A DNA stretch of 64,000 nucleotides from Bifidobacterium simiiventris (GCF_019331715.1 NZ_JAHBBG010000003.1:248001-312000), one strand, 5' to 3'. Shown: positions 53,348-62,611, counted from the stretch's first letter. Notes: generated from the sequence alone by a model not told the origin. Numbers and translations: made by a program.

Positions 53348-54145
53348 GTGCGTGAGACGATGAGCAATGACAACAATGATGAGCTGACACTGACTACGCC
53401 GCTGCCGGCGGTGGAGGATACCGTGGCGGAGACGACGGTGCTGCCGGTGGAAGAGCGGACTGCGATACTGCCAACGGTGGATGCGGGCGATACGAAAACC
53501 GCTGTGCTGCCGATTGTCGGAACCGGTGACGGCGAGACCGTTCAGACATCAGTGCTGCCGGTTCCGGACGCGGCTGACGCATCCACCGTGGCGATGCCGG
53601 CCGTGCGGAACGGCGCCGGTGACGAGGACGCTGAGATGGATGCCGGATCCGCGGCGAACGCTTCGGATGCCGCGGATGTCGCAACCGATACCACGACCAC
53701 TGCGGCGGGCGACAGGACGGACGATCGGCATGCCGCCGCGGACGCGGCATCGTCGATTCCACTGTATACCGCTGCCCGGCCGCAGCCCGCATCGGCGGCC
53801 GCAGCGCCGTCCGGCCCCGGTGCGGGCGATCCTCGGCGGCCATCCACGAATCCCCCATACGCACAGATGCCGGACGACTCGACGCCGCCGGCTACTGCGG
53901 TCGTACGCAGGACCGGACCAAGCGCGGCGACGATCACGCTGGGCGTATGCGTGTTGGTGCTGGGCGTGCTCAGCGTACTGCTCGGTGCGTATTTTCCGCT
54001 CGGATGGGTTATCCAGACGTGGACGCTGGACCCGCGCATCGCCGCCGCGATCATGTTCGCGGGCTTCGGCGGCGTGCTGGTACTGGTCGCGGTGATCTGG
54101 TCGCTCGCCACGATGCTGCACGGCCGCAAACGTGACAAGCGATAA
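53348..54145 (+). CDS. Two-helix membrane protein with repeated LPV motifs
   Basis: Unknown function. The GTG at 53348 is nine bases after an AGGAGG site; the ATG at 53339 directly abuts the site and is the alternative, as is an ATG at 53360. About 265 residues. The N-terminal 60 residues repeat a pattern near every 15 residues (TTVLPVEE, TAILPTVD, TAVLPIVG, TSVLPVPD). A long disordered Ala/Asp/Pro region follows, then two membrane helices (about 195-255) separated by a short loop (GWVIQTWTLDP). It follows the PspC protein by 15 bases and is probably co-transcribed. Confidence 0.75.
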   Translation: MRETMSNDNNDELTLTTPLPAVEDTVAETTVLPVEERTAILPTVDAGDTKTAVLPIVGTGDGETVQTSVLPVPDAADASTVAMPAVRNGAGDEDAEMDAGSAANASDAADVATDTTTTAAGDRTDDRHAAADAASSIPLYTAARPQPASAAAAPSGPGAGDPRRPSTNPPYAQMPDDSTPPATAVVRRTGPSAATITLGVCVLVLGVLSVLLGAYFPLGWVIQTWTLDPRIAAAIMFAGFGGVLVLVAVIWSLATMLHGRKRDKR

Positions 54146-54214
54146 AACGAGTCCTGTCCATGCGAAAAAGGGCCTACCGATAGCCCGATGGCGGCAATGG
54201 GCGATGCGACGGGA

Positions 54215-54832
54215 CTATTGCGCGGCTTCGGCCTGAGCCAGATCGGCGAAACCGCCGAGCTGCACGGTCGCGAGAATCGTCTCCTCGGTGAGGTTACGGC
54301 CGGAAGCCTGATAGTCGGCGATCATCCGCTCGTACAAGTCAAGCGTCGTGGCTGAATACGTGCCCAGCTCGCCGCGCAGATACGTCTCGAACGAGGTGGC
54401 CTTGGACGTATCCTCCGCGGTGGTGAGCACGCGCATCGCCCGGCCAAGCTTCGGCCAGCGCTCGCGGAAATCTCTTGCCCACTCGACCTGAATGGCGATG
54501 ATCCGCTCCTGTTCGGCGATGCGCGCATCGGAGAGCCTTGGAATGTACGGTTCGATGTTCGCACGGTATTCGGCCGGTGCGGTGGAGGCCATCATACGAC
54601 CGTACTTCTCGGTGACGAGGTTGCGGCCGATGCGGTCTGCCTCGGTCAGATCATTGAGATAGCTGGTCAGCAACGATTCGGGCCAGGTGAGGAACTGGCT
54701 GGTGCGCATCTGATTGAACACCGGCCAGTTGCCTTGGCAGGCGGCGCGACCGCCCTCGTTGTTGGTGCGTTGGAACTGGTCCCATTCGCGGCGGACGATC
54801 CGCTCGATCAGCGGTGATCTGGCATCGGTCAT
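54215..54832 (-). CDS. DUF4125 family protein
   Basis: A 205-residue cytoplasmic protein of unknown function. The ATG at 54832 with AACGGAGACC upstream gives MTDARSPLIERIVRREWDQF. Typical helical blocks are REWDQFQRTNNEGGRAACQ, FNQMRTSQFLTWPESLLTSY and LVTEKYGRMMASTAPAEY. The aromatic and charged pattern is that of a helical bundle. It lies downstream of the TPR/DUF4037 gene on the same strand, with a family A repeat between them. These two families are, to my knowledge, often neighbours. Confidence 0.8.
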   Translation of the reverse strand: MTDARSPLIERIVRREWDQFQRTNNEGGRAACQGNWPVFNQMRTSQFLTWPESLLTSYLNDLTEADRIGRNLVTEKYGRMMASTAPAEYRANIEPYIPRLSDARIAEQERIIAIQVEWARDFRERWPKLGRAMRVLTTAEDTSKATSFETYLRGELGTYSATTLDLYERMIADYQASGRNLTEETILATVQLGGFADLAQAEAAQ

Positions 54833-54877
54833 GATGGTCTCCGTTCGGTTCTGGAAAGCTCTGTTGGTCAATGACGC

Positions 54878-54974
54878 TGTCATTTCGACCGAGCGCAGCG
54901 AGTGGAGAAATCTTCTGATGGGCCAATGGCTTTGGAAGATTTCTCGACTCGGCTACGCCTCGCTCGAAATGACA
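54878..54974. repeat. Family A palindromic repeat, complete copy 4
   Basis: Left arm TGTCATTTCGACCGAGCG to GAGAAATCTT, right arm AAGATTTCTCGACTCGGC to TCGAAATGACA. The terminal part of the right arm (GGCTACGCCTCGCTCGAAAT) is repeated once more at 54984-55006. Confidence 0.85.
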
Positions 54975-55020
54975 AGGGGTGACGGCTACGCCTCGCTCGA
55001 AATGACGGGAAGTAGGGGCG

Positions 55021-57105
55021 TTAGATGCTGTGCAGACAGGTGGCGGGGCTTTGGATATGCTCCTCGACATAGGGGCGCTGCCATTCGAGGAACGTTTCGT
55101 CGCTGCGGGTCAGGCGCTCGCGTTTGAGTTCGTCCACGACCTCGGCGCAGATACGCTCGATGGTCTGCTCAACCTGTGTCACGGCCGGGGCCGCGCCCTT
55201 GCCGCCTTCGCCGAAACCGGCACCGCCGTAGCATGCCGCGGAACTCAAGCGCAGCAACGTCTCCAATTGATCGCATACGTCAGGTAGACGAGTTGCCATA
55301 CGTGCGCTCAATCGTCGCAATGCAGCGAACCGCCACTTGTAATACGGTGCGTATCCGACCGTCACCGGGTTGTTCAACAGGAACACCAGCGAACTGGCCG
55401 CATCCACGAATTCGTTGATCGCCAGCCATGCGGCCGCGCCGTCGTCGCGTTCCAGCATGCGCGGCACGTTGTACTGGCCGGCCTGCGCCATCATGCCCAA
55501 CCGGCGCGAGACCAGCGACAATCGCACATCATCCGGCATGAACGTGAATCCCTGACGTGCTGCCGAAAACGCACCCAGCGGATCAGCGAACACCGCACCA
55601 TTTGTCGCGGCGGCCAGCGTGGTCTCGTCCAGCATCAGCCATTCATGCGGACGGTCTTCGGCTGGGGCCTCGCGATAGCCGGTGATCGACTCGAAGAAAC
55701 CGCCGATCGAGAACACGCCGTCGCGCCGGCCAGCGCCCGAGCTCGTGGCCCGCGGCGTGGTCGTCGCAGTGTCGGACCGTGTGTATCCCATGAACTCGCG
55801 CGGCAACGCGTCATAATCGGCCTGCAATTGCGCGCCGATCGCCGCATAATCCTCATCGGTCAGCCACAGACAGAAACGTGGGCCGAAATCGTGATCCTGC
55901 GAGATCGCATCGTCGAATCCGTAGCATTCCGAACCGTGGCCGACCAGGCCGGCGGCGATACGGCCCTGATACTGCGGGTACTTCGCGGCGATCATCGGCT
56001 TGCCGACCTCCTGCCAGTACGCGCGCGCCAGCTTGAGACCGGACATGCGCGGGCGGGTGGAGACGTTCAGAATGGCGGTGGCGGGGGTGACGGCGGGGGA
56101 GGCGACGGTGCTCGCGGTTTCGCTGATGTCGATGCCGGCCTGACGCGCCGCATCCTCGGCCTGGCGCAGGTTCGCTTCGGTGACGTGGTAGTAGTCGGTG
56201 TTGCGGCCGTAACATTCGTCGATCACGGCCAGCGCCTGCCGGTACAGGTCCACGGCACGTCCGAAATCGCGGGCCGCGAACCGTACCTGCGCGTATCCGG
56301 CCAACGCGGACGCGTAATGCGCGCTGTGCTCGAGATGGCCGTTGTGGTAGATCTCCAGCGCGCGGGCCGCATGCCGGTCGGCCTCGTCAAGGTTGTTCTC
56401 CGCAAGCAGCACCAGCGCGAGATTCGTGTTCGTGGATGCGACGTCAAGATCGGCATCCGTGTTCGGACTGGACCCTTCGAGGATACGCAGCGCCTCGCGC
56501 AACTCGGCTTCGGCCTTGTCGTTGCGATTCGTTTCGCTGTAGACCATCGACAGGTTGTTGTGCAACGCGGCGAGTCGGCGGTCGGTGGGGGAGAGAGTGC
56601 GGCTGGCCGCATCGAGCGCCATGCGGTACAGGTCCTCGGCCTGATCGTAGTTGCCGGCCGCGCGCTGACCGGTGGCCGCGTTGATGAGCGTGGTAGTCCA
56701 CGCGTCGGTGCCTTCGATCCCCATTTTCGCGGCGAGTTCCAGCGCCCGCTGGATGATCCACTGGTTTTCCTTGTGCTTGCCTTGCGAACGGTAGAAGCCC
56801 ATCATCTCGTTGAGCACGGTGAGCAGGCCGGCGTCGTCGCCGGCGTTCTCCGCGTCCACGGCGGCCTGCTCGAGATACGGTCCGGCCTTGGTGGCGGCCT
56901 CGTGCGCATCGAAGATCGTATCCAATCCGGCGAGGAACTTGTTCACATCGAAGGCGGCCGGCTGATCGCCATCCGTGGCGTCATCCGTAACATCACTCGC
57001 AGCGCCGTCATGCTCGGCGAGATCATCGTCGTTCGTGTATCCCTTCGCGCCGTCGATCGCGTCGCCGAATGCCTCCAGTCGCCGCAACAGTTCGCTGTCG
57101 TCCAT
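55021..57105 (-). CDS. TPR protein with DUF4037 nucleotidyltransferase-like domain
   Basis: A 694-residue cytoplasmic protein. The ATG at 57105 behind AAGGAGGC is used; an earlier frame start lacks a site. Residues 50-320 are tetratricopeptide repeats (ALHNNLSMVYSETNRNDKAE, ASTNTNLALVLLAENNLDEA, SALAGYAQVRFAARDFGRAV). Residues 350-694 are DUF4037. The nucleotidyltransferase signature is visible: GS at 391-392, then 11 residues, then Asp-His-Asp at 404-406 (VGHGSECYG, SQDHDFGPRF). The enzyme could transfer a nucleotide to a protein, RNA or small molecule; no substrate can be read. Its partner is the DUF4125 gene downstream. Confidence 0.82.
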   Translation of the reverse strand: MDDSELLRRLEAFGDAIDGAKGYTNDDDLAEHDGAASDVTDDATDGDQPAAFDVNKFLAGLDTIFDAHEAATKAGPYLEQAAVDAENAGDDAGLLTVLNEMMGFYRSQGKHKENQWIIQRALELAAKMGIEGTDAWTTTLINAATGQRAAGNYDQAEDLYRMALDAASRTLSPTDRRLAALHNNLSMVYSETNRNDKAEAELREALRILEGSSPNTDADLDVASTNTNLALVLLAENNLDEADRHAARALEIYHNGHLEHSAHYASALAGYAQVRFAARDFGRAVDLYRQALAVIDECYGRNTDYYHVTEANLRQAEDAARQAGIDISETASTVASPAVTPATAILNVSTRPRMSGLKLARAYWQEVGKPMIAAKYPQYQGRIAAGLVGHGSECYGFDDAISQDHDFGPRFCLWLTDEDYAAIGAQLQADYDALPREFMGYTRSDTATTTPRATSSGAGRRDGVFSIGGFFESITGYREAPAEDRPHEWLMLDETTLAAATNGAVFADPLGAFSAARQGFTFMPDDVRLSLVSRRLGMMAQAGQYNVPRMLERDDGAAAWLAINEFVDAASSLVFLLNNPVTVGYAPYYKWRFAALRRLSARMATRLPDVCDQLETLLRLSSAACYGGAGFGEGGKGAAPAVTQVEQTIERICAEVVDELKRERLTRSDETFLEWQRPYVEEHIQSPATCLHSI

Positions 57106-57199
57106 AACAAAGCCTCCTTGCCGATTCCGCTGTGTTCCAGTGTACGGGCAAGGAGGCTGTGGGCGGGGAGGAGCGGTGTGTGATTCTGCTGACGGCATT

Positions 57200-57244
57200 G
57201 TGCGTAAGCAACGCATACATGGCTGTTCGCGTTGGCTTACGCAC
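57200..57244. terminator. Hairpin between MFS gene and TPR gene
   Basis: GTGCGTAAGCAACGC (57200-57214) pairs with GCGTTGGCTTACGCAC (57229-57244) with one bulge. It lies 20 bases past the MFS stop on the minus strand. Confidence 0.6.
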
Positions 57245-57265
57245 AAAAAGTACGAAAGCGGCAGC

Positions 57266-58453
57266 TCACACCTCGACCGGGCGCATGCGGACCGCGGCGT
57301 CGGTGTGCGTCTCGCAACGGACGGAGTAGAACGCGAGCAGTCCCACCGCGAGCAGCGCCAGCGGAATGCCGCCGAGACCGGTGAACCGGTAGTTCATCGC
57401 GAACGTGGTGAGCATCGCGCCGCCGACCATCGAACCGACCGCGTTGCCGAAGTTGAACGCCACCTGCACGGCCGCGCCGGCGATCAGTTCGCCGCCGCCC
57501 TGGCCGGCCTCGGTCATGAGCAGCTGCTGCGGGGCGGAGATGAAGAACAGGCCGAACGCGATCCAGAACGTGAGCAGCGCGGTCGTGAACTGGCTGCCCG
57601 GGAGCAGCAGCACCATGAACAGGCCCGCGCACGAGATCGCCTGACCGAGCGCCGCAGTGCCGGCGTGGCGCCAGCGGTCGGTGATGCGGCCACCGATTAG
57701 ACCGCCGACGACCATGCCGAATCCGGCGAGCATCATGAGCAGCGGCACCAGCGAGGCCGGCCAGCCGCCGGTCTTCTGCAGCCACGGCGAGACGTAGCTC
57801 CACCAGCAGAACACACCCGCATTGCCGGTGAACACAGCCGCGAGAATCACCCACGGACCGGGCTTGGTGAGGAAGCGGAACTGGCCCTTGATGCCCGCGT
57901 CCTTGATCGGCGCGACGAACGGGATCCACGCGGCGACCAGCAGAATCGTCATCGCTGCCCACGCGGCGAGGATGCCGAATGCGAGTCGCCACGAGAGGAA
58001 TTCGGCCATGAGGGTGCCGGCCGGCACGCCGAGCATGTTGGCGACGGTCTGCCCGGTCACCATCATCGAGACGGACTGCGCCTCCTTGCCCTTGTCGGCC
58101 AGGGTCTTGGCGATGAGCGTGGCCGCGCCGAAGAACGCGCCGTGCGGCAGGCCGGAGATGAACCGGGCCGCGATCAGCATCGGGGCGCTCACGGAACACG
58201 CGCTCAGCAGGTTGCCGACGAGCGCGATAACCATGAACAGGATGATGAGGTTCTTCGGCGGCACCTTGCGGCCGAACACGAGGATGAGCGTGCCGATGCA
58301 CACGCCGATCGCGTAGGCGGAGATGAAATGGCCGGCGGTCGGGATGTCGACGTGCATCGCGGCGGCGGCCTGCGGCAGGATGCCCATCATGACAAACTCG
58401 GCCGCGCCGAGGATGAACGCGCCGGATGCCAGCGCAAGCAGACTCTTCTTCAT
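57266..58453 (-). CDS. MFS transporter, AraJ-like
   Basis: Probable proton-driven efflux permease with 12 membrane helices. The ATG at 58453 behind AAAGAGGAGTC gives 395 residues starting MKKSLLALASGAFILGAAEF. The A-motif region is partly kept (VFGRKVPPKN), and RFISGLPHGAFFGAATL plus MLGVPAGTLMAEFLSWRLAF are typical of the YdhP/AraJ drug-efflux group. The substrate is unknown. Confidence 0.9.
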   Translation of the reverse strand: MKKSLLALASGAFILGAAEFVMMGILPQAAAAMHVDIPTAGHFISAYAIGVCIGTLILVFGRKVPPKNLIILFMVIALVGNLLSACSVSAPMLIAARFISGLPHGAFFGAATLIAKTLADKGKEAQSVSMMVTGQTVANMLGVPAGTLMAEFLSWRLAFGILAAWAAMTILLVAAWIPFVAPIKDAGIKGQFRFLTKPGPWVILAAVFTGNAGVFCWWSYVSPWLQKTGGWPASLVPLLMMLAGFGMVVGGLIGGRITDRWRHAGTAALGQAISCAGLFMVLLLPGSQFTTALLTFWIAFGLFFISAPQQLLMTEAGQGGGELIAGAAVQVAFNFGNAVGSMVGGAMLTTFAMNYRFTGLGGIPLALLAVGLLAFYSVRCETHTDAAVRMRPVEV

Positions 58454-58562
58454 GACTCCTCTTTGTTGGTTGTTATTGGTCGGATCTATGAGTCGCGTGT
58501 CTGCGGTCAAGGGGTGCGTAATGATACACCGAATGTTACAGAAGGCACACGGCCCGGACGAT

Positions 58563-58601
58563 ATGAAAAAAGCCAGATCGCTGAGATTTCAACGATCTGG
58601 C
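58563..58601 (-). terminator. Terminator of tRNA-Pro(CGG)
   Basis: On the minus strand a perfect nine-pair stem GCCAGATCG/CGATCTGGC with a 12-base loop is followed by six T residues. It begins nine bases past the tRNA. Confidence 0.9.
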
Positions 58602-58609
58602 CTCAGGTG

Positions 58610-58683
<74 letters not shown>

Positions 58684-58797
58684 TTTGGCAACGTCCGCTA
58701 TATTACATGCTGGCGGCCGGGAGTCAAACTTCGGCGTGTCGCGCTGAAAACCGCTGATTTTCGACCGTGTATCACCCGATCGCTACACTAATGACCT

Positions 58798-60477
58798 ATG
58801 TGTGAAACCCAAGAATCCCAAGCAAACGAGGAAGAAACCGCCGCGCCCGCGATGACCACGGTCGAGCGCGCGGAGATGCTGCTCAAGCAGGATGAGACGA
58901 TCCGCGAGAAGATCAAGTCCGGCGCGACGCTGGATGAGGCCGTCGATCCGTCGAACAAGGAGTTCGGCCCGCTCGCGCACCCCGAACAGGTGCAGATGCG
59001 CGTCGCCAAGCGCGCGATGATGCTCGAGGCCGGCATCGCCCCGTACCCGGTGCATCTCGACGTGGACCACACGATCGAAGAGGTGCGCGCCCAGTATGAC
59101 GGCAAGCTCGAGCCGGGCCAGGAGACCGAGGACATGGTCGGCATCGCCGGCCGTGTGCTGTTCCTGCGCAACGCGGGCGGCCTGTGCTTTGTGCAGCTGT
59201 CGGCCGGCGACGGCACGAAGATCCAGGGCATGATCTCGAAGAAGGAGATCGGCGCGGATTCGATCAAGCAGTTCAAGCAGCTGGTCGACCTCGGCGACCA
59301 CCTGTACATCCGCGGCCGCGTGATCGCGTCGAAGACTGGCGAGCTGTCCGTCTTCGCGACCGAATGGGCGATCGCCGCGAAGGCCCTGCAGCCGCTGCCC
59401 GCGCTGCACAAGGAGCTCAACGACGACACCCGCACCCGCAAGCCGTACATCGGCATGATCGCGGACGAGAAGATCCGCAACATGGTGCGCAACCGTTCCA
59501 AGGCCGTCGCCTCGCTGCGCCGTACCTTCGACGACCACGACTTCATCGAGGTCGAGACGCCGATGTTGCAGACCGTGCACGGTGGCGCCGCGGCCCGCCC
59601 ATTCACCACGCACATGAACGCGTTCGATCTGGACCTCTACCTGCGTATCGCGCCGGAACTGTTCTTGAAGCGCTGCCTCGTCGGCGGCATTGACCGCGTG
59701 TTCGAGATCAACCGCGACTTCCGCAACGAGGGTGTCGACGCGACGCACGCGCCGGAGTTCACGATGGTCGAGGCGTACCAGGCGTACGGTACGTACGACA
59801 CGATCGGCCGTCTCGTCAAGGAGCTTGTGCAGAAGACCGCGATGGACGTGTTCGGCTCGCACAAGGTCACGCTGCTCGACGGCACCGAATACGACTTCGG
59901 TGGCGAATGGAAGCAGATCAGCATGTATGACTCCCTGTCTGAAGCGCTCGGCGAGGAGATCGTGCCGAACGGCGGCCCGGACAACCCCGGCACTTCCGTC
60001 GAGCATCTCGGCGAGATCGCCGACAAGCTCGGCGTGGAACGCGACGACGTGGAGAACCACGGCAAGCTCGTCGAACACCTGTGGGAGCACTTCTACGAGG
60101 ACAAGCTGTACGAGCCGACCTTCGTGCGCGACTTCCCGGTCGAGACCAGCCCGCTCGTCAAGGGCCACCGTTCCAAGCCGGGCGTGGTCGAGAAGTGGGA
60201 TCTCTACGTGCGCGGCTTCGAGCTGGCCACCGGCTACTCCGAGCTCAATGACCCGGTCGTGCAGCGCGAACGCTTCGTGGCCCAGGCCAAGGACGCGCTC
60301 GCGGGCGACGAGGAGGCCTGCGACATCGACGAGGACTTCCTCGAGGCGCTCGGCGTGGGCATGCCGCCGGCGGGCGGCATGGGCATGGGCATTGATCGAT
60401 TGCTCATCGCCCTGACCGGCGCGACGATCCGCGAGACGATCACGTTCCCGCTCGTCAAGCCGCTCGCGCTCAACTAA
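58798..60477 (+). CDS. lysS: Lysyl-tRNA synthetase, class II
   Basis: Charges tRNA-Lys. The 559-residue protein has an N-terminal extension of about 60 residues, the OB-fold anticodon-binding domain (MVGIAGRVLFLRNAGGLCFV), motif 1 (FIEVETPML), motif 2 (RVFEINRDFRNEGVDATHAP) and motif 3 (PAGGMGMGIDRLLIALTG). No ribosome-binding site is obvious before the ATG at 58798, and the first codons MCETQES may not be the true start. Two strong hairpins follow. Confidence 0.97.
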   Translation: MCETQESQANEEETAAPAMTTVERAEMLLKQDETIREKIKSGATLDEAVDPSNKEFGPLAHPEQVQMRVAKRAMMLEAGIAPYPVHLDVDHTIEEVRAQYDGKLEPGQETEDMVGIAGRVLFLRNAGGLCFVQLSAGDGTKIQGMISKKEIGADSIKQFKQLVDLGDHLYIRGRVIASKTGELSVFATEWAIAAKALQPLPALHKELNDDTRTRKPYIGMIADEKIRNMVRNRSKAVASLRRTFDDHDFIEVETPMLQTVHGGAAARPFTTHMNAFDLDLYLRIAPELFLKRCLVGGIDRVFEINRDFRNEGVDATHAPEFTMVEAYQAYGTYDTIGRLVKELVQKTAMDVFGSHKVTLLDGTEYDFGGEWKQISMYDSLSEALGEEIVPNGGPDNPGTSVEHLGEIADKLGVERDDVENHGKLVEHLWEHFYEDKLYEPTFVRDFPVETSPLVKGHRSKPGVVEKWDLYVRGFELATGYSELNDPVVQRERFVAQAKDALAGDEEACDIDEDFLEALGVGMPPAGGMGMGIDRLLIALTGATIRETITFPLVKPLALN

Positions 60478-60498
60478 GTGTGAACTCAGTGCGTTCGC

Positions 60499-60541
60499 CG
60501 CGTTGATTCGGCACGTTCGATCGACGTGTCGAATCAACGCG
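60499..60541. repeat. 18-bp near-perfect inverted repeat after lysS
   Basis: Arms 60499-60516 and 60524-60541 (CGCGTTGATTCGGCACGT and its complement) with one G-U position and loop TCGATCG. Confidence 0.8.
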
Positions 60542-60610
60542 ACATACGACGATCGGGGGTAGGCCGCGCAGAAATGATGCCTGCGCGGCCTACCCCCGAT
60601 CGTCGTATGT
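60542..60610. repeat. Perfect 30-bp inverted repeat
   Basis: Left arm 60542-60571 (begins ACATACGACGATCGGGGG) and its exact complement 60581-60610 flank a nine-base loop (AAATGATGC). No T-run follows; the next gene starts 42 bases later. It is the longest perfect stem in the window. Confidence 0.9.
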
Positions 60611-60652
60611 GCAGTGTTCCGGAAGTCACCCCCCGTTATATAGTCGTGCCTT

Positions 60653-62611
60653 ATGACTGATCCGATGGAGAAGGTGCCGAATCCGCCAGTGGTCTCACTC
60701 GCCGCCGATCATAAGGAAGATCCGCTGCCTGACAACGATGTCATCCAGCCGGACGTCGATCCGGCGATTCTTGCAGAAGACGCTGCACAGGCCGAACGAC
60801 GCAAGCACCGCCGCCGCATGAGCCGAGAACATATCAAGAAGCTCAAGCGCCGTCATCGCATCCGCCGCATCGCCATCGCGTTCCTTATATTCTTCGCTGT
60901 CCTTGTCGCGCTCGGCGCGTGGTTCGCCGTTTCCGCGTGGAAGGCCAAAGACGAGGTCGAAGCGGCCGTCAAGTCCGCGTCGAACATCCAATCGCAGGTC
61001 ATGGGCGGCGACACCGCAGCCGCCAAACGGTCCATCGAAACGTTCGAGCGGCACCTCGACGCAGCGTACAAGCAGACCAACAGCCTGCCATGGCATGTCG
61101 CCTCGCTGGCCCCGTATTACGGTTCCGACATCCGCACGGTGCGCGAGGCCATGCTGATCTTCGAGGACATCTCGAACAACGTGCTGCCCAAGCTGGCCGA
61201 TTCGGTCGACGCACTGAATTTCAACGGCATCGGCATCAAGGACGGCACGATCCAGCTCGGCGGCCTTGCTGACGTGGCCGGCAAGCTGTCCGCTGCGAAC
61301 ACGGTGCTTGCCGACAAGACGGGTCAGTTCAAACAGCTCGAACCGACCCATATCGACCAGCTCAACACCGCGCTCGATTCGGCCAAAGGCAAGCTCGGTC
61401 AGCTGTCCGACCTGGTCGATCTCGGCTCGCGAGTGGCAAACGCGCTGCCGCCCATGATGAACCTCGACCCGAACGCCGCTGACGCCTCGCCGCGCACCTA
61501 TCTGGTGCTCGTGCAAAACAACGCCGAAATCCGCACCACCGGCGGCATTGCGGGTGCGTGGGGCCTCATGCATGTCGATCAGGGCAAACTGAGCATCGAT
61601 GAATTCCAGACCGACTACCACACGTGGGACGAGCCAGTGCTCGCCCTGACCGCCGAGGAACGCACGCTGTTCTCGGATAATCTGGGCCGATACCGGCAGG
61701 ACGTGAACTTCACCCCGGAATTTCCCCGGTCTGCGCAGCTTGCGGCAGAAATGTGGCGGCAGATGTACGGCCAGCAGGACATCGACGGCGTGCTGAGCAT
61801 CGACCCGGTGGTGCTGCAGAACCTGCTGAAGGTCACCGGTGGCGTCACACTCGACAACGGCATGACGCTCGACGGCAACAACGCCGCGCAGATGCTGCTT
61901 AACCAGGCGTATTTCGACATCCCCACCCAGCAGGAACAGAACGTGTTCTTCAGCATGGCCGCCGGTGCGGCGTTCCAGCATGTGATGGGCAATGCGGGCG
62001 GCAAGAGTTCGGGACTGGTCAACGCGGTCAAACAATCGGTGATCGACGGACACCTGTACCTGTGGAGTGCGCACGACGACGAGCAGAAGCAGCTGTCCGG
62101 CACGACGATCGCCGGTGAACTGAGCACCGACCAGACCAAACCGATCACCGGCGTATATCTCAACGACAGCACGATGGGCAAGATGGACTGGTACCTGGAA
62201 CACAAGGTCACCAGCGAGGCCGGCAAGACGTATGCCGATGGCTCGAAGCAGTACACGATTCATATCACGTTGAAGAACACGCTCGATGCGCAGACCGCGG
62301 CGAGTCTGCCGGCTGTTATCCGCGGATTCGACGGACTTGGCAGCACGACGTCCAACGAACGGCAGGGACAGATCATCTCCATGCTGTACGTGTACGCGCC
62401 CGCAGGCGGTCGTCTCGTCGACTGGTCGATCACCGGCCCGGACGGCCAGCAGGCCGACTTCGATGGCATCACTGTTCATGATTCGTTGACGGTCGGTGTG
62501 AAAAGCGTCACATTGCAGCCGGGTGAGGAACTGAGCGCAACCATTCATGTAACGACCAGTCCGCTTGGTGGAGATACTGGAATGGTCGTCCGCCAGACAC
62601 CACTGACCTAG
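60653..62611 (+). CDS. DUF4012 family membrane-anchored protein
   Basis: Polysaccharide-locus protein of unknown activity, 652 residues. The first 65 are cytoplasmic, ending in a very basic stretch (RRKHRRRMSREHIKKLKRRH). A single membrane helix follows at about 72-95, and the remainder is extracellular. DUF4012 occupies roughly 280-430 (YLVLVQNNAEIRTTGGIAGA, VNFTPEFPRSAQLAAEMW, VDGVLSIDPVVLQNLLK). Such proteins resemble LCP attachment enzymes in topology. It precedes the Wzc-like gene; a G10 tract starts three bases after its stop. Confidence 0.88.
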   Translation: MTDPMEKVPNPPVVSLAADHKEDPLPDNDVIQPDVDPAILAEDAAQAERRKHRRRMSREHIKKLKRRHRIRRIAIAFLIFFAVLVALGAWFAVSAWKAKDEVEAAVKSASNIQSQVMGGDTAAAKRSIETFERHLDAAYKQTNSLPWHVASLAPYYGSDIRTVREAMLIFEDISNNVLPKLADSVDALNFNGIGIKDGTIQLGGLADVAGKLSAANTVLADKTGQFKQLEPTHIDQLNTALDSAKGKLGQLSDLVDLGSRVANALPPMMNLDPNAADASPRTYLVLVQNNAEIRTTGGIAGAWGLMHVDQGKLSIDEFQTDYHTWDEPVLALTAEERTLFSDNLGRYRQDVNFTPEFPRSAQLAAEMWRQMYGQQDIDGVLSIDPVVLQNLLKVTGGVTLDNGMTLDGNNAAQMLLNQAYFDIPTQQEQNVFFSMAAGAAFQHVMGNAGGKSSGLVNAVKQSVIDGHLYLWSAHDDEQKQLSGTTIAGELSTDQTKPITGVYLNDSTMGKMDWYLEHKVTSEAGKTYADGSKQYTIHITLKNTLDAQTAASLPAVIRGFDGLGSTTSNERQGQIISMLYVYAPAGGRLVDWSITGPDGQQADFDGITVHDSLTVGVKSVTLQPGEELSATIHVTTSPLGGDTGMVVRQTPLT

